Source: JAMLHH01 sp964653095
GTDB taxonomy: Bacteria; Bacteroidota; Bacteroidia; Chitinophagales; JADIYW01
Direction of reading: 5' to 3'
Assembly: GCA_964653095.1 (NCBI GenBank)
Contig: CAZZEH010000019.1
Span: 6,458 to 70,457 of the forward strand
DNA length: 64,000 bases
Below, in pieces: positions 26,701-35,007 of the stretch. Positions within the stretch are counted from its first letter, which is position 1, and every line of letters begins with the position of its first letter. The notes beneath the pieces were generated by a model. That model was not told where the DNA came from and did no database searches. It was given only the letters and a program-made list of their open reading frames with translations. The position numbers were made by a program, and so were the translations under genes.

Positions 26701-28691
26701 CGGATGTGTATGATAATATGACGTTAAAAACGGACCGAAAATTTAGTTTTATAGATCACATACGCTCCATCAAAGTTTTGACAGGTACGGATGCAGTCGG
26801 CTATAATGATCGTGTACTTTTTGCAGATAATAATCTGATTGCAAGAAACTCATTTGCCAGAGCTGGGTTTCATTTTTATGTACTTGATACTAAGACTGGA
26901 GTACCAATGTCCACTTATATGATTGGGAATACGGGCTATGGGGAATACGGCAATATAATTGTCACTCTTCTTACAGATGTGAAAATTATTGAATTTGAAA
27001 CGGTTACTCAAAAAGGTCGCTATGCCTGCTACAATTTCTTGAAAAATATAATTCCCGATCAGGCGATTGTTTGTGGTTACAGTTCACAGAATCCTTTTTA
27101 TTCACTGTGGGCAGCTGATGATTCTTCAGCTTTCAATGGCGAAACGCTTTTTGACGCATTTGAATATATTGGAGTTTCTGAAATTCGAAATATACAGGAA
27201 ATGAATCCTTTCGTGTTTTTTACACAAAAAGGAAATCCTTTTTTTGAAACACAACAGATAACTGTGGACAGATCTGAAAAATTGGAAGTGGAATTCTTTT
27301 ATAACGGTACTGCCAATAAAGGAAGAATAAATTCGCCGTTGATAGGACCTGCTCTTAAATGGAATACGATAGATTATAATTGGGAATCCCTGGATAATCC
27401 GGTAACAGATGAAGTAGAGTATAATCTTTATGGTTTTTCTTCGGAAGGAGTTAAAGAGAAATTGTATGAATCTCTGCCGAAAAATGCAGATATCTCATTC
27501 ATAGACCCGGAACAATATCCTTATTTACAATTAGAATTTAAGGCAGAAGATGAAAAAAACTCTACATCGCCTCAATTAAACTATTGGAGAATAATTTATG
27601 AAGATATTCCGGAAGGAGCCGTTAATCCAAAACTGCATCTTATTCATTCTGGCGATACAATTTCATACGGAAGCACATTTAGGGCTGAAGTCGCTTTTGA
27701 AAATATCACGGACATAGATATGGACAGTATATTGGTTAAATACACAGTGAAGGATGCAGGTAATAACACGTATGTATTTTATAAAAGATATGCCCCTCTG
27801 CCGGGCAATGAATATTTGGTCATAGATTTTGAATATACTTTTAATAAACCATCACATCAGGGAGTCAATACAATCATATTTGAGGTGAACCCGGATGATG
27901 ATCAAAGGGAGAAATATCACTTTAATAACTTTGCATTTTTTACCGTTACTTTGGAGAAAGATATACTGAATCCTTTGCTTGACGTTACATTTGACGGTCG
28001 TCATATTACAGACGGAGAAATAGTCTCACCAAGTCCGGAAATCTTAATCAGACTGAAAGATGAAAATAAATATCTGGCTTTAAATGATTCTCTGGCTTTT
28101 AAAATTTTTCTTAAAAATCCGGGAGAAACTAAACCTGTACAATTAGAACCAGGCTCAAATGAGTTTACTTTTATCCCGGCTGATGAGTCTAAACTGGAAA
28201 CTTTAAATGAGGCTAAGTTATTTTATAAGCCTGAATTTTTGGAAGACGGTCTTTATGAACTTAGGATTCAGGCAGCAGACAGAAGTCTAAACGATGCAGG
28301 TAAAAATGAATACAGAGTGCAGTTTCAAATTGATACCAGACCAGCTATCTCTAATATTCTTAATTATCCGAATCCGTTTTCGACCTCTACCCAGTTTATA
28401 TTTACACTCACCGGGGTGGAGGTGCCGACTGACCTTAAAATACAGATTATGACTATTACAGGCAAGGTCGTTAAGGAAATCACTGCAGAAGAATTGGGTT
28501 ATATTCATATTGGCGAAAACAGGACCGCTTACAAATGGGACGGAACAGATATGTACGGAGATAAGCTGGCCAATGGATTGTATCTCTATCGGGTCACAGC
28601 AAGACAAAACGGCAAGAAAATGGATATGATTGAGAGCTCAATGGACAAATATTTTAAGAAAGGATTTGGCAAAATGTATATTGTGAGATAA
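23721..28691 (+). CDS. porU2: C25 (gingipain-like) peptidase, putative T9SS sortase PorU2
   Basis: A 1656-residue exported protein with signal peptide (LFLIFGFLILVPSVKA). The N-terminal region opens GNEWI and has the KEGLYRIYKNTL pattern of PorU-type proteins. The C25 catalytic dyad is intact: His633 in FFGHSS and Cys663 in TNGCFVGD. Beta-sandwich and FN3/CARDB-like segments follow, and the C-terminus has a FlgD/T9SS-like domain (NYPNPFSTST, then YKWDGTD, then LANGLYLYRV). PorU removes sorting domains and attaches cargo to the cell surface. This long version matches what is called PorU2, whose role is less clear. It is coupled to the PorV/PorQ gene by a one-base overlap. Confidence 0.86.
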   Translation: MRRYLFLIFGFLILVPSVKAETYGNEWIDSDLEYYRFKIAKEGLYRIYKNTLINAGIREGAIIGKDVKLIVSGEEKPVYVSTADKFEEDDYIEFFGRGNDGSLDRQLYIVPEYQPNRHISLFTDSAVYYLAFKPDAEHKRYVQVENVLENLPPKEEYFYEKRLLNTTVAFRSGMNPNQLLSNVFSSEFDVGEGFSTNALDGFYSNPRRFGVLRNYTGDESLVSKLRGCVLYRVNANHQFRITSQDYELGRFSSNQAGIMEFEVDVPFHSLTNNIFFEGLNETTRMAIYWSELVFPRVYDLFNGREIEFAVHKKRNAYVEINRVSPANSRNTDVVVYDFKNLHRYIGVRDGTLTKFHFIETVNDKDSLYLCAQDSVSINTVEKLTKAAFSDLRTDADYIIITTKELTNSDDGVNYVKEYADYRESEKGGAFKTSVYYIDELENTFSYGVKGHPVSIRNAVNYLVDNADEQPKMLFIIGKGLSYNKHRNTDITFVPTFGHPASDNLLAARNNEVLYPQVGVGRLSARSSQDIKIYLDKVKLYEEAQQSNTKEDQTLENKEWMKSILHLGGGNFLDEQTAFARYLESYRRIIEGPHFGGNVHSVYKNSSDPVQVAQSAIIDSMIVHGTSLITFFGHSSTSTVDFDIEPENFRNPKGKYPLMLTNGCFVGDIFENYTSYSERFVIAPDRAIGYVAPMTYAIAYSLNQYANNFYNRVGVVDYAKPIGTILKNTAIDVLGSDLESDRFLGQQMIYHGDPAIKLNSFDKPDYIITENQISINPEIVNASVDTFQIVINHKNIGKAIDTTYKVFIERSLPNGEIEVYEQRVKAPLYSDEVIVSIPTNNINGLGENSFYIKIDSDDEIDELSEDNNEVKITYYFTIDDLIPVSPAEFGIVNEPDVELLYSTANPLISSRRYLVQIDTTEFFNSPILQAESLTEAGGVVRWKPTIPLINNQVYYWRGSMDTIYDNRASWNKSSFLYNSSLSEGWNQSHYFQFIPDVYDNMTLKTDRKFSFIDHIRSIKVLTGTDAVGYNDRVLFADNNLIARNSFARAGFHFYVLDTKTGVPMSTYMIGNTGYGEYGNIIVTLLTDVKIIEFETVTQKGRYACYNFLKNIIPDQAIVCGYSSQNPFYSLWAADDSSAFNGETLFDAFEYIGVSEIRNIQEMNPFVFFTQKGNPFFETQQITVDRSEKLEVEFFYNGTANKGRINSPLIGPALKWNTIDYNWESLDNPVTDEVEYNLYGFSSEGVKEKLYESLPKNADISFIDPEQYPYLQLEFKAEDEKNSTSPQLNYWRIIYEDIPEGAVNPKLHLIHSGDTISYGSTFRAEVAFENITDIDMDSILVKYTVKDAGNNTYVFYKRYAPLPGNEYLVIDFEYTFNKPSHQGVNTIIFEVNPDDDQREKYHFNNFAFFTVTLEKDILNPLLDVTFDGRHITDGEIVSPSPEILIRLKDENKYLALNDSLAFKIFLKNPGETKPVQLEPGSNEFTFIPADESKLETLNEAKLFYKPEFLEDGLYELRIQAADRSLNDAGKNEYRVQFQIDTRPAISNILNYPNPFSTSTQFIFTLTGVEVPTDLKIQIMTITGKVVKEITAEELGYIHIGENRTAYKWDGTDMYGDKLANGLYLYRVTARQNGKKMDMIESSMDKYFKKGFGKMYIVR

Positions 28692-28813
28692 CCTGTCTAA
28701 TCTTAAAATAAGATTTATCTCAGTATTAATTTCTTTTGAATTAAATCATGCGGTTAGGTTTTCGACAGGATAATTTCTGTCAGTAAGCCGGCAAGATGGT
28801 CAAAAACAGAGCA

Positions 28814-29239
28814 TTAGATTTTTAGCAGATATTCTTTAGACTTAGCTAAATCGTCAATGGATTTGTTTTTAAACATGTCCAGCAGGTCTTTCTTTATATG
28901 CTTATAAACATGATGCATGGAGCATGGACTTTGTTCACCGCAGTATGCAAATCCGAGTACACAGTTTTCGATAATATGGCTTTCGCCCATAATTTCTATT
29001 ACGGTATAAATAGATTTTTGCTTGTCCTCTTCGTTTATATAAAAGCCGCCGGAAGGTCCCGGAGTGGATTGAATCAGTCTTTTGTCTTTAGTCAGATGTT
29101 GCAGAATTTTTGCAGTAAAAGACCTTGGAGCACCAATCCCGTATGCAATATCATTAATACTGACTTTCTTTTTATCAGAAGACATTCGGGCTATATAGAT
29201 TGTCGCTCTTAAAGCATATTCAGTAGATTTTGAAAACAT
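28814..29239 (-). CDS. Rrf2-family transcriptional regulator with three cluster-type cysteines
   Basis: A 141-residue winged-helix regulator with the Rrf2 opening FSKSTEYALRATIYIA and a recognition region near residues 30-50. Cys93, Cys100 and Cys106 sit where IscR and NsrR bind an iron-sulfur cluster, though the spacing (7 and 6) differs slightly from either. As the last gene of the porin-nirK-nirV-SCO operon (20 bp after the SCO gene) it is likely an autoregulator responding to NO, oxygen or cluster status. By context NsrR-like, but spacing alone does not prove it. Confidence 0.9.
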   Translation of the reverse strand: MFSKSTEYALRATIYIARMSSDKKKVSINDIAYGIGAPRSFTAKILQHLTKDKRLIQSTPGPSGGFYINEEDKQKSIYTVIEIMGESHIIENCVLGFAYCGEQSPCSMHHVYKHIKKDLLDMFKNKSIDDLAKSKEYLLKI

Positions 29240-29259
29240 AACGACACCAATTTATATGG

Positions 29260-29841
29260 TTATGAATTCTTCACAGTTTCATTGACTTTGTCTGCTACTT
29301 TTTTTGAATTAATCCCGGTGCCTTCTTCCTGTAAAATCAATTCACCGTCAGGATTAAATATAGATATTATATTGGAATGTGAGAAATCAATCGGTGAAAT
29401 TTTCTTATATTTCATGGAGAGTACGTTTGCCAGTTCCTGCGTGGCGGCATTATTGCTTCTGAGCATAATCCAGTGAGGATCTGTCAGGCCTCTGACTTCT
29501 GCAAATTCTTTTAAGACCTCAGGGGTGTCAATTTCCGGGTCAATGGTAATAAGTACCAAGGATGTTTTATTCAGATACTTTTTGTTTATCTGCTTTTCTA
29601 TTTTTTGCATATCTGCCACTAAAATTGGGCAGGCGACCTGGCAGGAGGTGTATATCATCACTACTACAAGTGTTTTGCCTCTAAGGTCATTTAGTTTTAA
29701 ATCTTCACCATTTTGATTCTGCCAGTCTGAACTCAAATGAAATATAGAGTCTGATGGTAGTTCGTTCAGGTCTTTTGTGCTTTTGTTTTTGCAGGAAAAA
29801 AGCAGAAAGGAGGCGACTAAAAAAAGCAGCAAATGTTTCAT
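29260..29841 (-). CDS. SCO1/SenC family copper chaperone lipoprotein
   Basis: A 193-residue thioredoxin-fold lipoprotein (lipobox FLLFSC, Cys17). The copper-binding motif TSCQVACP (Cys67, Cys71) and the distal His155 in DFSHSN are all present. SCO proteins deliver copper to the CuA site of cytochrome oxidase, and in denitrifiers also to copper nitrite or nitrous-oxide reductases. Here it lies 10 bp after the NirV-like gene in the nirK operon, so metallation of NirK is the likely task. Confidence 0.93.
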   Translation of the reverse strand: MKHLLLFLVASFLLFSCKNKSTKDLNELPSDSIFHLSSDWQNQNGEDLKLNDLRGKTLVVVMIYTSCQVACPILVADMQKIEKQINKKYLNKTSLVLITIDPEIDTPEVLKEFAEVRGLTDPHWIMLRSNNAATQELANVLSMKYKKISPIDFSHSNIISIFNPDGELILQEEGTGINSKKVADKVNETVKNS

Positions 29842-29851
29842 TGTGTGTTTA

Positions 29852-30697
29852 TTATTCGTTTATATAATCTGTAGCGCATCTGAATCCAAGATTCCCGATG
29901 GCATAATGAGCTTTGAGAGATACCCGCATACCGAAACGCATAAATGCGGCATAGTTCATGACATCAGTCGAGCTGGTCGCTCCTCCTGCGCACACGAGGT
30001 TTTTATCACCATAATCGCCGGTTCTGGAATCACCGGTTACAAGGACTGAATTAAAATCATCGGTCCATTCCCAAATCAAATCAAACATATTATAAACACC
30101 CCAAAAGTTTGGTGGACTTTGTTTGACGGGATTAAACTGTCTGTTTTTGATTAAGTAGAGGTTCAGAATTTTATTTCTGTATGTTTTTTTGTCTCTTGCA
30201 TCTGCATTTTCTTCGTCCGCTCTCGCCGCAAACTCCCATTCATCCAAAGTGGGAAGACGTTTACCGGCCGCTGTGGCATACGCTTTGGCTGCAAACCATG
30301 AGACATGTACTATCGGAGCATCCGGATGACTACCTTCGGGCAATTCTGTATCGGACTTCCAGTATTTAAGATAAGAGCTGTCGGCATATATTCTTTTGAC
30401 ACTGGAACGCTGCCATTGCGGATTCTTTAACACAAAATCCAAAAATTCCTGATTGGTCACCGGCTTCTCGTCAATCAGATAAGGTGCTACATATACCAAA
30501 GAGTCATCTGCACTGTAAAACGGAAGATAATATCCGCCGTCCACTTTTACCATTTTTACGTCAGGATTGATCGAAACGGACTCGCTGTACTCCCGGGTAC
30601 TGTGCGACAAAGAAGCGGACTCCTGCTTATCACAGGAGCCGCCACCAATTGCAAATACATATAGAATGAAAAATATATGAGCAATTCTTTTCTTCAT
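29852..30697 (-). CDS. nirV: NirV-like SUMF1/formylglycine-generating-enzyme-fold lipoprotein
   Basis: The ATG at 30697 gives a lipoprotein signal (FAIGGGSC) and lies 10 bp after nirK. A longer frame from 30751 would overlap nirK and lose the signal. The 281-residue protein shows the FGE-sulfatase fold: VDGGYYL, PVTNQEFLDF, VSWFAAKAYA, GKRLPTLDEWEFAAR and the terminal GFRCA. The C-terminal region lacks the cysteine pair used by true formylglycine-generating enzymes, so catalysis of that reaction is doubtful. Proteins of this fold next to nirK are named NirV. Their job is not settled; a role in nitrite reductase maturation is usually assumed. Confidence 0.84.
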   Translation of the reverse strand: MKKRIAHIFFILYVFAIGGGSCDKQESASLSHSTREYSESVSINPDVKMVKVDGGYYLPFYSADDSLVYVAPYLIDEKPVTNQEFLDFVLKNPQWQRSSVKRIYADSSYLKYWKSDTELPEGSHPDAPIVHVSWFAAKAYATAAGKRLPTLDEWEFAARADEENADARDKKTYRNKILNLYLIKNRQFNPVKQSPPNFWGVYNMFDLIWEWTDDFNSVLVTGDSRTGDYGDKNLVCAGGATSSTDVMNYAAFMRFGMRVSLKAHYAIGNLGFRCATDYINE

Positions 30698-30707
30698 CTC
30701 TTTTAAA

Positions 30708-31739
30708 TTAATCCACAAATTCACCGGTTTTGAATACTCTCGGATTGTCATCTCCGGTTACTTTCAGCTGACCCAGTGCCCCTTTGTTGAATGTACGGGA
30801 AAGTGAGTGATCCACGATGTTGTAAACTCCCGGGACATCCACTTTAAATTCCACGATAACAGCTCCTCCCGCAGGGACAAGAGTAGTCTGAACGTTTTCG
30901 TTTATAGTCTTTCCGCCTTCAACGTAAACTCTGTCAAAAATTTCACCGATTACGTGGAAAGATGATACTAAGTTTGGACCTCCGTTACCCACAAACATAC
31001 GGATAGTCTCTCCAACTTTTGCCTCAAGAATATTTGCGCCGAGCATAGACCCTTTCTTTCCGTTAAATAGTACGTAGTCGGGATTTTCTGCATTTCCTTT
31101 GTCGTTGTCAAACTCCAGGTATCCTGCATCTGTAGCTTTAGTGTAGAACTCACCCTGCATGATGTAGAACTCTCTGTCCACTTTTGGAAGTCCTCCGGCA
31201 GGTTCTACAAGAATAAGACCGTACATACCATTACCAATGTGCATAGGTACCGGAGGTGCCGCACAGTGATATACATACAAGCCCGGATTTAATGCCTTAA
31301 AAGTAAAAGTTGCTTCCTGTCCCGGGGCGGCAAAAGTAGCTTCGGCACCGCCACCCGGTCCGTTTACAGCGTGCAGGTCAATGTTGTGAGGCAACACGCT
31401 GTTTTCATCATTTTTCAGGTTGAGCTGAATTTCGTCTCCTTCACGTACACGAATAAAACTGCCCGGTACAATGTCGTTGAATGTCCAGAAAGTGTAATTC
31501 TTGCCGTCTGCAATTTCTGAAATTATTTCAGTCGTAAGAAGGTCCACAATCAGCTTTTTAGGCCCTCTGTCTCCAACAGGAGCCGGTACGTTCGGTGCCG
31601 CCGTGATCTCGGCAACTTCAGGTTCGCCCTCAGTTACCATATCAATGGCAGATACCTTTGCAGGACCGCTTGAGTTGTTGTTGCAAGCCCCGAAGAATAG
31701 CGCTGCTATCAGCCCGGGAATAATTAATTTGCTTTTCAT
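30708..31739 (-). CDS. nirK: copper-containing nitrite reductase, lipoprotein form
   Basis: Reduces nitrite to NO. A lipobox (AALFFGAC, Cys19) replaces the usual cleavable or Tat signal, predicting a membrane-tethered enzyme. Two cupredoxin domains are intact. Type 1 copper ligands: His118, Cys159, His167, Met172. Type 2 ligands: His123, His158, His311. The catalytic pair is Asp121 and His262. No fused cytochrome or extra cupredoxin domain is present, so electrons must come from a separate donor such as the azurin at 36.6 kb. It is second in the operon, 29 bp after the porin. Length (343) is normal. Confidence 0.96.
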   Translation of the reverse strand: MKSKLIIPGLIAALFFGACNNNSSGPAKVSAIDMVTEGEPEVAEITAAPNVPAPVGDRGPKKLIVDLLTTEIISEIADGKNYTFWTFNDIVPGSFIRVREGDEIQLNLKNDENSVLPHNIDLHAVNGPGGGAEATFAAPGQEATFTFKALNPGLYVYHCAAPPVPMHIGNGMYGLILVEPAGGLPKVDREFYIMQGEFYTKATDAGYLEFDNDKGNAENPDYVLFNGKKGSMLGANILEAKVGETIRMFVGNGGPNLVSSFHVIGEIFDRVYVEGGKTINENVQTTLVPAGGAVIVEFKVDVPGVYNIVDHSLSRTFNKGALGQLKVTGDDNPRVFKTGEFVD

Positions 31740-31768
31740 AATTAAAAAATGTTTGATAAAAAAATGGT

Positions 31769-33115
31769 TTAGTTTTTAAAGTCAAATAATTTAGGATTGA
31801 TGTTTAAACTTAACCAGACCCAGTGTTGTCCGGTTTTTGCATTCGATACATCTTTAATCAGTTTTGTGGTTTCGGAAGCTGTATAGACCGAATAACCGCC
31901 GACCAGACCGGCATATTTATTGATTTTGTAGTTGACCGTAAAGTCTATCTCCTGACCAAGATTTTTAGTCAGTTTTTTGTGACCAATATCTAATTTGTTT
32001 GGAGCAATAAACTGGTGAAAGACTGCTGACAGGCGTAAATTTTCGATCGGACTGAAAGCAGTACTCAAATACACATCGCCCAACCCGATATTGCTGTGTC
32101 CGTTGCCGGCATAGTAGTAGTCCATAGCTCCGTAGAATTTATGGTTGGTGCCGAAATATGGAATGAAAGCGTTGTTTTTCTCTTTTGTTGTTTCTCCAAT
32201 ATTATTTCCGCTCACTATATCGGCCGCCAGACCCAGGTCCCATTTGCTGTTGATTTTTCTTGTAAATCCTGCTGATGCGAGGTAAGCGTTTGTTTCTCTT
32301 CCGGAAGCATTCTTTCCTGTCTGAAAATAGACGGAAGCTTGTGCTTTCCAGTCAGAACCGGTATGAAAATAATTCACTCCAAGGGTAGGGGTGTAGTAAG
32401 TCTCAGCCTTATCCTCTATTGCATCGGCTGCGTTTTGAAAACCTACATTTGAAATTAGGGCAGAAACTGCATTTTTGTCACTTATGTTATATCGTCCCCA
32501 GACAGTTTGCATCCACTTGTATGAGGCGGCTCCCTTTGGAGAAAAATGTGTGCCTGAAACGTTGCTCAGATTATTGCCGTATATTTCTCTGTAATTTTGG
32601 TTGAAAGCAAAGTATGCTTTGAACTCGCCTTTAGGTTTTTTGTATTGAAATGAAACAGCGTCATGCGATCTCCCGCCCTGCGCCCAATCCAGTTCTCCGA
32701 AGAATCGCTCATCATCTAATGAGATGACCTGCCGACCAATCAGAAATCCGGCATTTTCATTAATATTCAGTTGCCCGTAAGCTTCGAAAAATGTCAGAGC
32801 ATTGCTCACTGAAGTTCCCTGGTTCATGTTTTCCTGCCCCCAAACACTAACCATCTGAGGAGTCAGTTTTACTTTTAATAGATTTTTGTACTGATAACCA
32901 AAAGTAAGCCTGGTTCTCTGACTGATTAATGCGGCAGGTTTTGAATTTCTGGGAAGAGGCTGAAATGCTCCGTGCCGAAATTCAGCTCTCGGTCTGAGCT
33001 GCGCTTCAATGGAAAATTGATTTTCCGGTGTCTCTGTTTCCTGCCCCTGTGCTGGAAAATATAAACCGGAACATGTCAGGAAAGAGGCGAATAATACTTT
33101 TTTGAAAGTTTTCAT
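31769..33115 (-). CDS. alginate-export-type outer-membrane porin
   Basis: A 448-residue protein with a signal peptide and an alternating beta-barrel pattern. Its start (QLRPRAEFRHGAF), the RTRLTFGYQYK strand, the GRQVISLDDERFFG segment and the C-terminal aromatic strands match the alginate_exp family. Despite the name, relatives serve as general or anion channels. It is the first gene of the nirK operon, so nitrite or nitrate passage across the outer membrane is a reasonable inference. The promoter and candidate operator lie directly upstream. Confidence 0.86.
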   Translation of the reverse strand: MKTFKKVLFASFLTCSGLYFPAQGQETETPENQFSIEAQLRPRAEFRHGAFQPLPRNSKPAALISQRTRLTFGYQYKNLLKVKLTPQMVSVWGQENMNQGTSVSNALTFFEAYGQLNINENAGFLIGRQVISLDDERFFGELDWAQGGRSHDAVSFQYKKPKGEFKAYFAFNQNYREIYGNNLSNVSGTHFSPKGAASYKWMQTVWGRYNISDKNAVSALISNVGFQNAADAIEDKAETYYTPTLGVNYFHTGSDWKAQASVYFQTGKNASGRETNAYLASAGFTRKINSKWDLGLAADIVSGNNIGETTKEKNNAFIPYFGTNHKFYGAMDYYYAGNGHSNIGLGDVYLSTAFSPIENLRLSAVFHQFIAPNKLDIGHKKLTKNLGQEIDFTVNYKINKYAGLVGGYSVYTASETTKLIKDVSNAKTGQHWVWLSLNINPKLFDFKN

Positions 33116-33138
33116 ACCATATCATTTTAATGATGACA

Positions 33139-33146
33139 TAAAGGTA
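33139..33146 (-). promoter_or_regulatory. candidate -7 element of the porin-nirK operon
   Basis: TACCTTTA on the minus strand, 23 bp upstream of the porin ATG, differs from TAnnTTTG only at the last base. No TTTG is seen near -33; that position is covered by the inverted repeat at 33163-33180. Confidence 0.4.
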
Positions 33147-33162
33147 TGAAGGATAAAAATAT

Positions 33163-33180
33163 AAGGACAGGCTTGTCTTT
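33163..33180. promoter_or_regulatory. 18-bp inverted repeat, candidate operator of the nirK operon
   Basis: The sequence AAGGACAGGCTTGTCTTT is symmetric at 14 of 18 positions (AAnGACAnG/CnTGTCnTT). It lies 16 bp upstream of the -7 element and covers the expected -33 box, a position suited to repression. The Rrf2 protein encoded by the same operon is the natural candidate to bind it. The binding partner is inference. Confidence 0.5.
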
Positions 33181-33237
33181 AATTAAATTCTTATCTAAGT
33201 ATTAAGTAAATGTAAGGTACATTATTTTGTTTATAAC

Positions 33238-33254
33238 ATATTGACTATCAATAT
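33238..33254. promoter_or_regulatory. AT-rich palindrome upstream of the nirK operon
   Basis: Perfect 7-bp arms ATATTGA/TCAATAT flank CTA, 123 bp upstream of the porin start. The inner TTGA/TCAA resembles Crp/Fnr-type half sites, but the spacing (TTGA-N3-TCAA) differs from the standard TTGAT-N4-ATCAA. Confidence 0.4.
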
Positions 33255-33316
33255 ATTGTAAGTAAAACTTGATAAGGATTTCGATAAAAAGAGATTGTGC
33301 TGACGAATTTGAAATA

Positions 33317-34915
33317 CTATATAGGAATATTTAGTCCCCATTTGTGCATATCAGCCATTTCGAAGTCCGGTTTGTATTTTTCCAGAATTTCACCTTCCCG
33401 CATAGAGCCGGTTTTGACGGAAGGGAAAATCTCTTCGTAGGTTTTCATTTTATTCAAATCTACTCTTCTGTAGATATGTGAACGTGTGAGATCTCCGGTT
33501 TTTTCCAATCCCGAGGCGCCCAAAAGCTCCACCAGATTTTTGATGGTACCTTTATGGTAATTTGCCACCCGCACTTTTTTATCGTCCACTACCAGACCGA
33601 CAGTAAGGTTCGGGTCATGGGTAGTAATTCCCGTCGGGCATCTGTTTGTATTGCACAGGAGTGCCTGAATGCATCCCAGAGCCATCATCATTGCTCTTGC
33701 AGAATTACAGGTGTCGGCTCCGAGAGCCATCGCACGTGCAAGATGAAAGGCGGAGGTTATTTTACCTGATGCAATTATTTTAATATGCTTTTTAATATCC
33801 AATCCACGCAGGATATTGTCCACGAAAGCCAGACCGTCAAGCATAGGAGCGCCTATATAATTTGAAAATTCCTGCGGAGCGGCTCCTGTACCTCCTTCAC
33901 CACCATCTACGGTAATAAAATCCGGATAGATATCAAGGTGAATCATAGCTTTGCAGATAGAAATAAATTCTGCCTTGTGTCCGATGCACAGTTTAAATCC
34001 TACAGGTTTTCCTCCTGACAACTCTCTGAGTTTACGGATGAACTGCATCATTTCTAAAGGAGTATCAAAAGCGGAGTGATAAGGTGGTGATGCTATCTTT
34101 GTATGAGGTTTGACATGTCTTATTTTGGCAATCTCTTCAGAGTTTTTAGCTGCCGGTAAAATGCCTCCGTGTCCCGGTTTTGCTCCCTGAGATATTTTGA
34201 GTTCGATCATTTTTACATTGGGCAGTTTGGCATTTTTTGCAAATAAATCCTGATTGAAATTCCCTTTTTCATCCCGACAGCCAAAATATCCCGTTCCAAT
34301 CTGCCAGATTAAGTCTCCGCCGTGTTTGAGATGGTAAGGGCTGATACCGCCTTCACCTGTATTATGGGCAAATCTGCCAATAGCTGCACCTGCATTAAGA
34401 GCTTCTACGGCCTGCGCACTGAGAGCACCGTAACTCATGGCAGATACATTGAGTACGCTGGCAGAGTATGGCTGTTTGCAGTCTTTGTTGCCAAATAAAA
34501 TTCTCGGATCCTGATCCAAAGTGTCAAATGCTTTTGGGGACATGGAGTGACACATCCATTCATAGCCTTCTTTATACACATCTAACTGTGTTCCGAAAGG
34601 GATGGTTTCAAGTTCTTTTTTGGCACGCTGATAAACGGTCGAGCGATCTACCCGGTTAAACGGTCTGCCGTCGATATCAGACTCAATAAAGTATTGGTAT
34701 AATTTAGGTCTCAAATCTTCCATCAGGTATCTGAATCTGCCAAGCAGCGGATAGATTCTTCTGATAGAATGTCTTTTCTGAAACATATCTATATAACCCA
34801 TAATAGTCACGCCGAGAATAATCACAAATACGACACTCCAGTTTTTGTCCATTTGTGTGAGTCCAAGACCAATAATGAGTGCTATTGTAGAAAAAACTAC
34901 AAATTGTTTACGCAT
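33317..34915 (-). CDS. membrane-anchored FMN-binding glutamate-synthase-like protein
   Basis: The ATG at 34915 gives two N-terminal membrane helices (FVVFSTIALIIGLGL; VVFVIILGVTIMG). An upstream start at 34990 would add 25 unlikely residues. The cytoplasmic part is the GltB central/FMN barrel domain, with NVSAMSYGALS, GEGGISPYHLKHGGDL, KISQGAKPGHGG, DGGEGGTGAAP and the 3Fe-4S cysteine motif C-x5-C-x4-C in ALLCNTNRCPTG. It lacks the amidotransferase and gltB C-terminal domains, so it is not a full glutamate synthase. Substrate unknown. It lies between the nirK operon and the 12-helix protein, all on the minus strand. Confidence 0.88.
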   Translation of the reverse strand: MRKQFVVFSTIALIIGLGLTQMDKNWSVVFVIILGVTIMGYIDMFQKRHSIRRIYPLLGRFRYLMEDLRPKLYQYFIESDIDGRPFNRVDRSTVYQRAKKELETIPFGTQLDVYKEGYEWMCHSMSPKAFDTLDQDPRILFGNKDCKQPYSASVLNVSAMSYGALSAQAVEALNAGAAIGRFAHNTGEGGISPYHLKHGGDLIWQIGTGYFGCRDEKGNFNQDLFAKNAKLPNVKMIELKISQGAKPGHGGILPAAKNSEEIAKIRHVKPHTKIASPPYHSAFDTPLEMMQFIRKLRELSGGKPVGFKLCIGHKAEFISICKAMIHLDIYPDFITVDGGEGGTGAAPQEFSNYIGAPMLDGLAFVDNILRGLDIKKHIKIIASGKITSAFHLARAMALGADTCNSARAMMMALGCIQALLCNTNRCPTGITTHDPNLTVGLVVDDKKVRVANYHKGTIKNLVELLGASGLEKTGDLTRSHIYRRVDLNKMKTYEEIFPSVKTGSMREGEILEKYKPDFEMADMHKWGLNIPI

Positions 34916-35007
34916 AATTAAAATCTTTTTGTTGAAAAGAGAGATAAATAACCAATTTAGAAAACTTTTTAAAAACTCTGCTAAAATCAATTGTAAAATT
35001 TACTTTG

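Noticed and set aside
28699..28715. AATCTT/AAGATT hairpin between porU2 and the Rrf2 gene
   Set aside because: Six AT-rich pairs without a proper T run; too weak to call a terminator.
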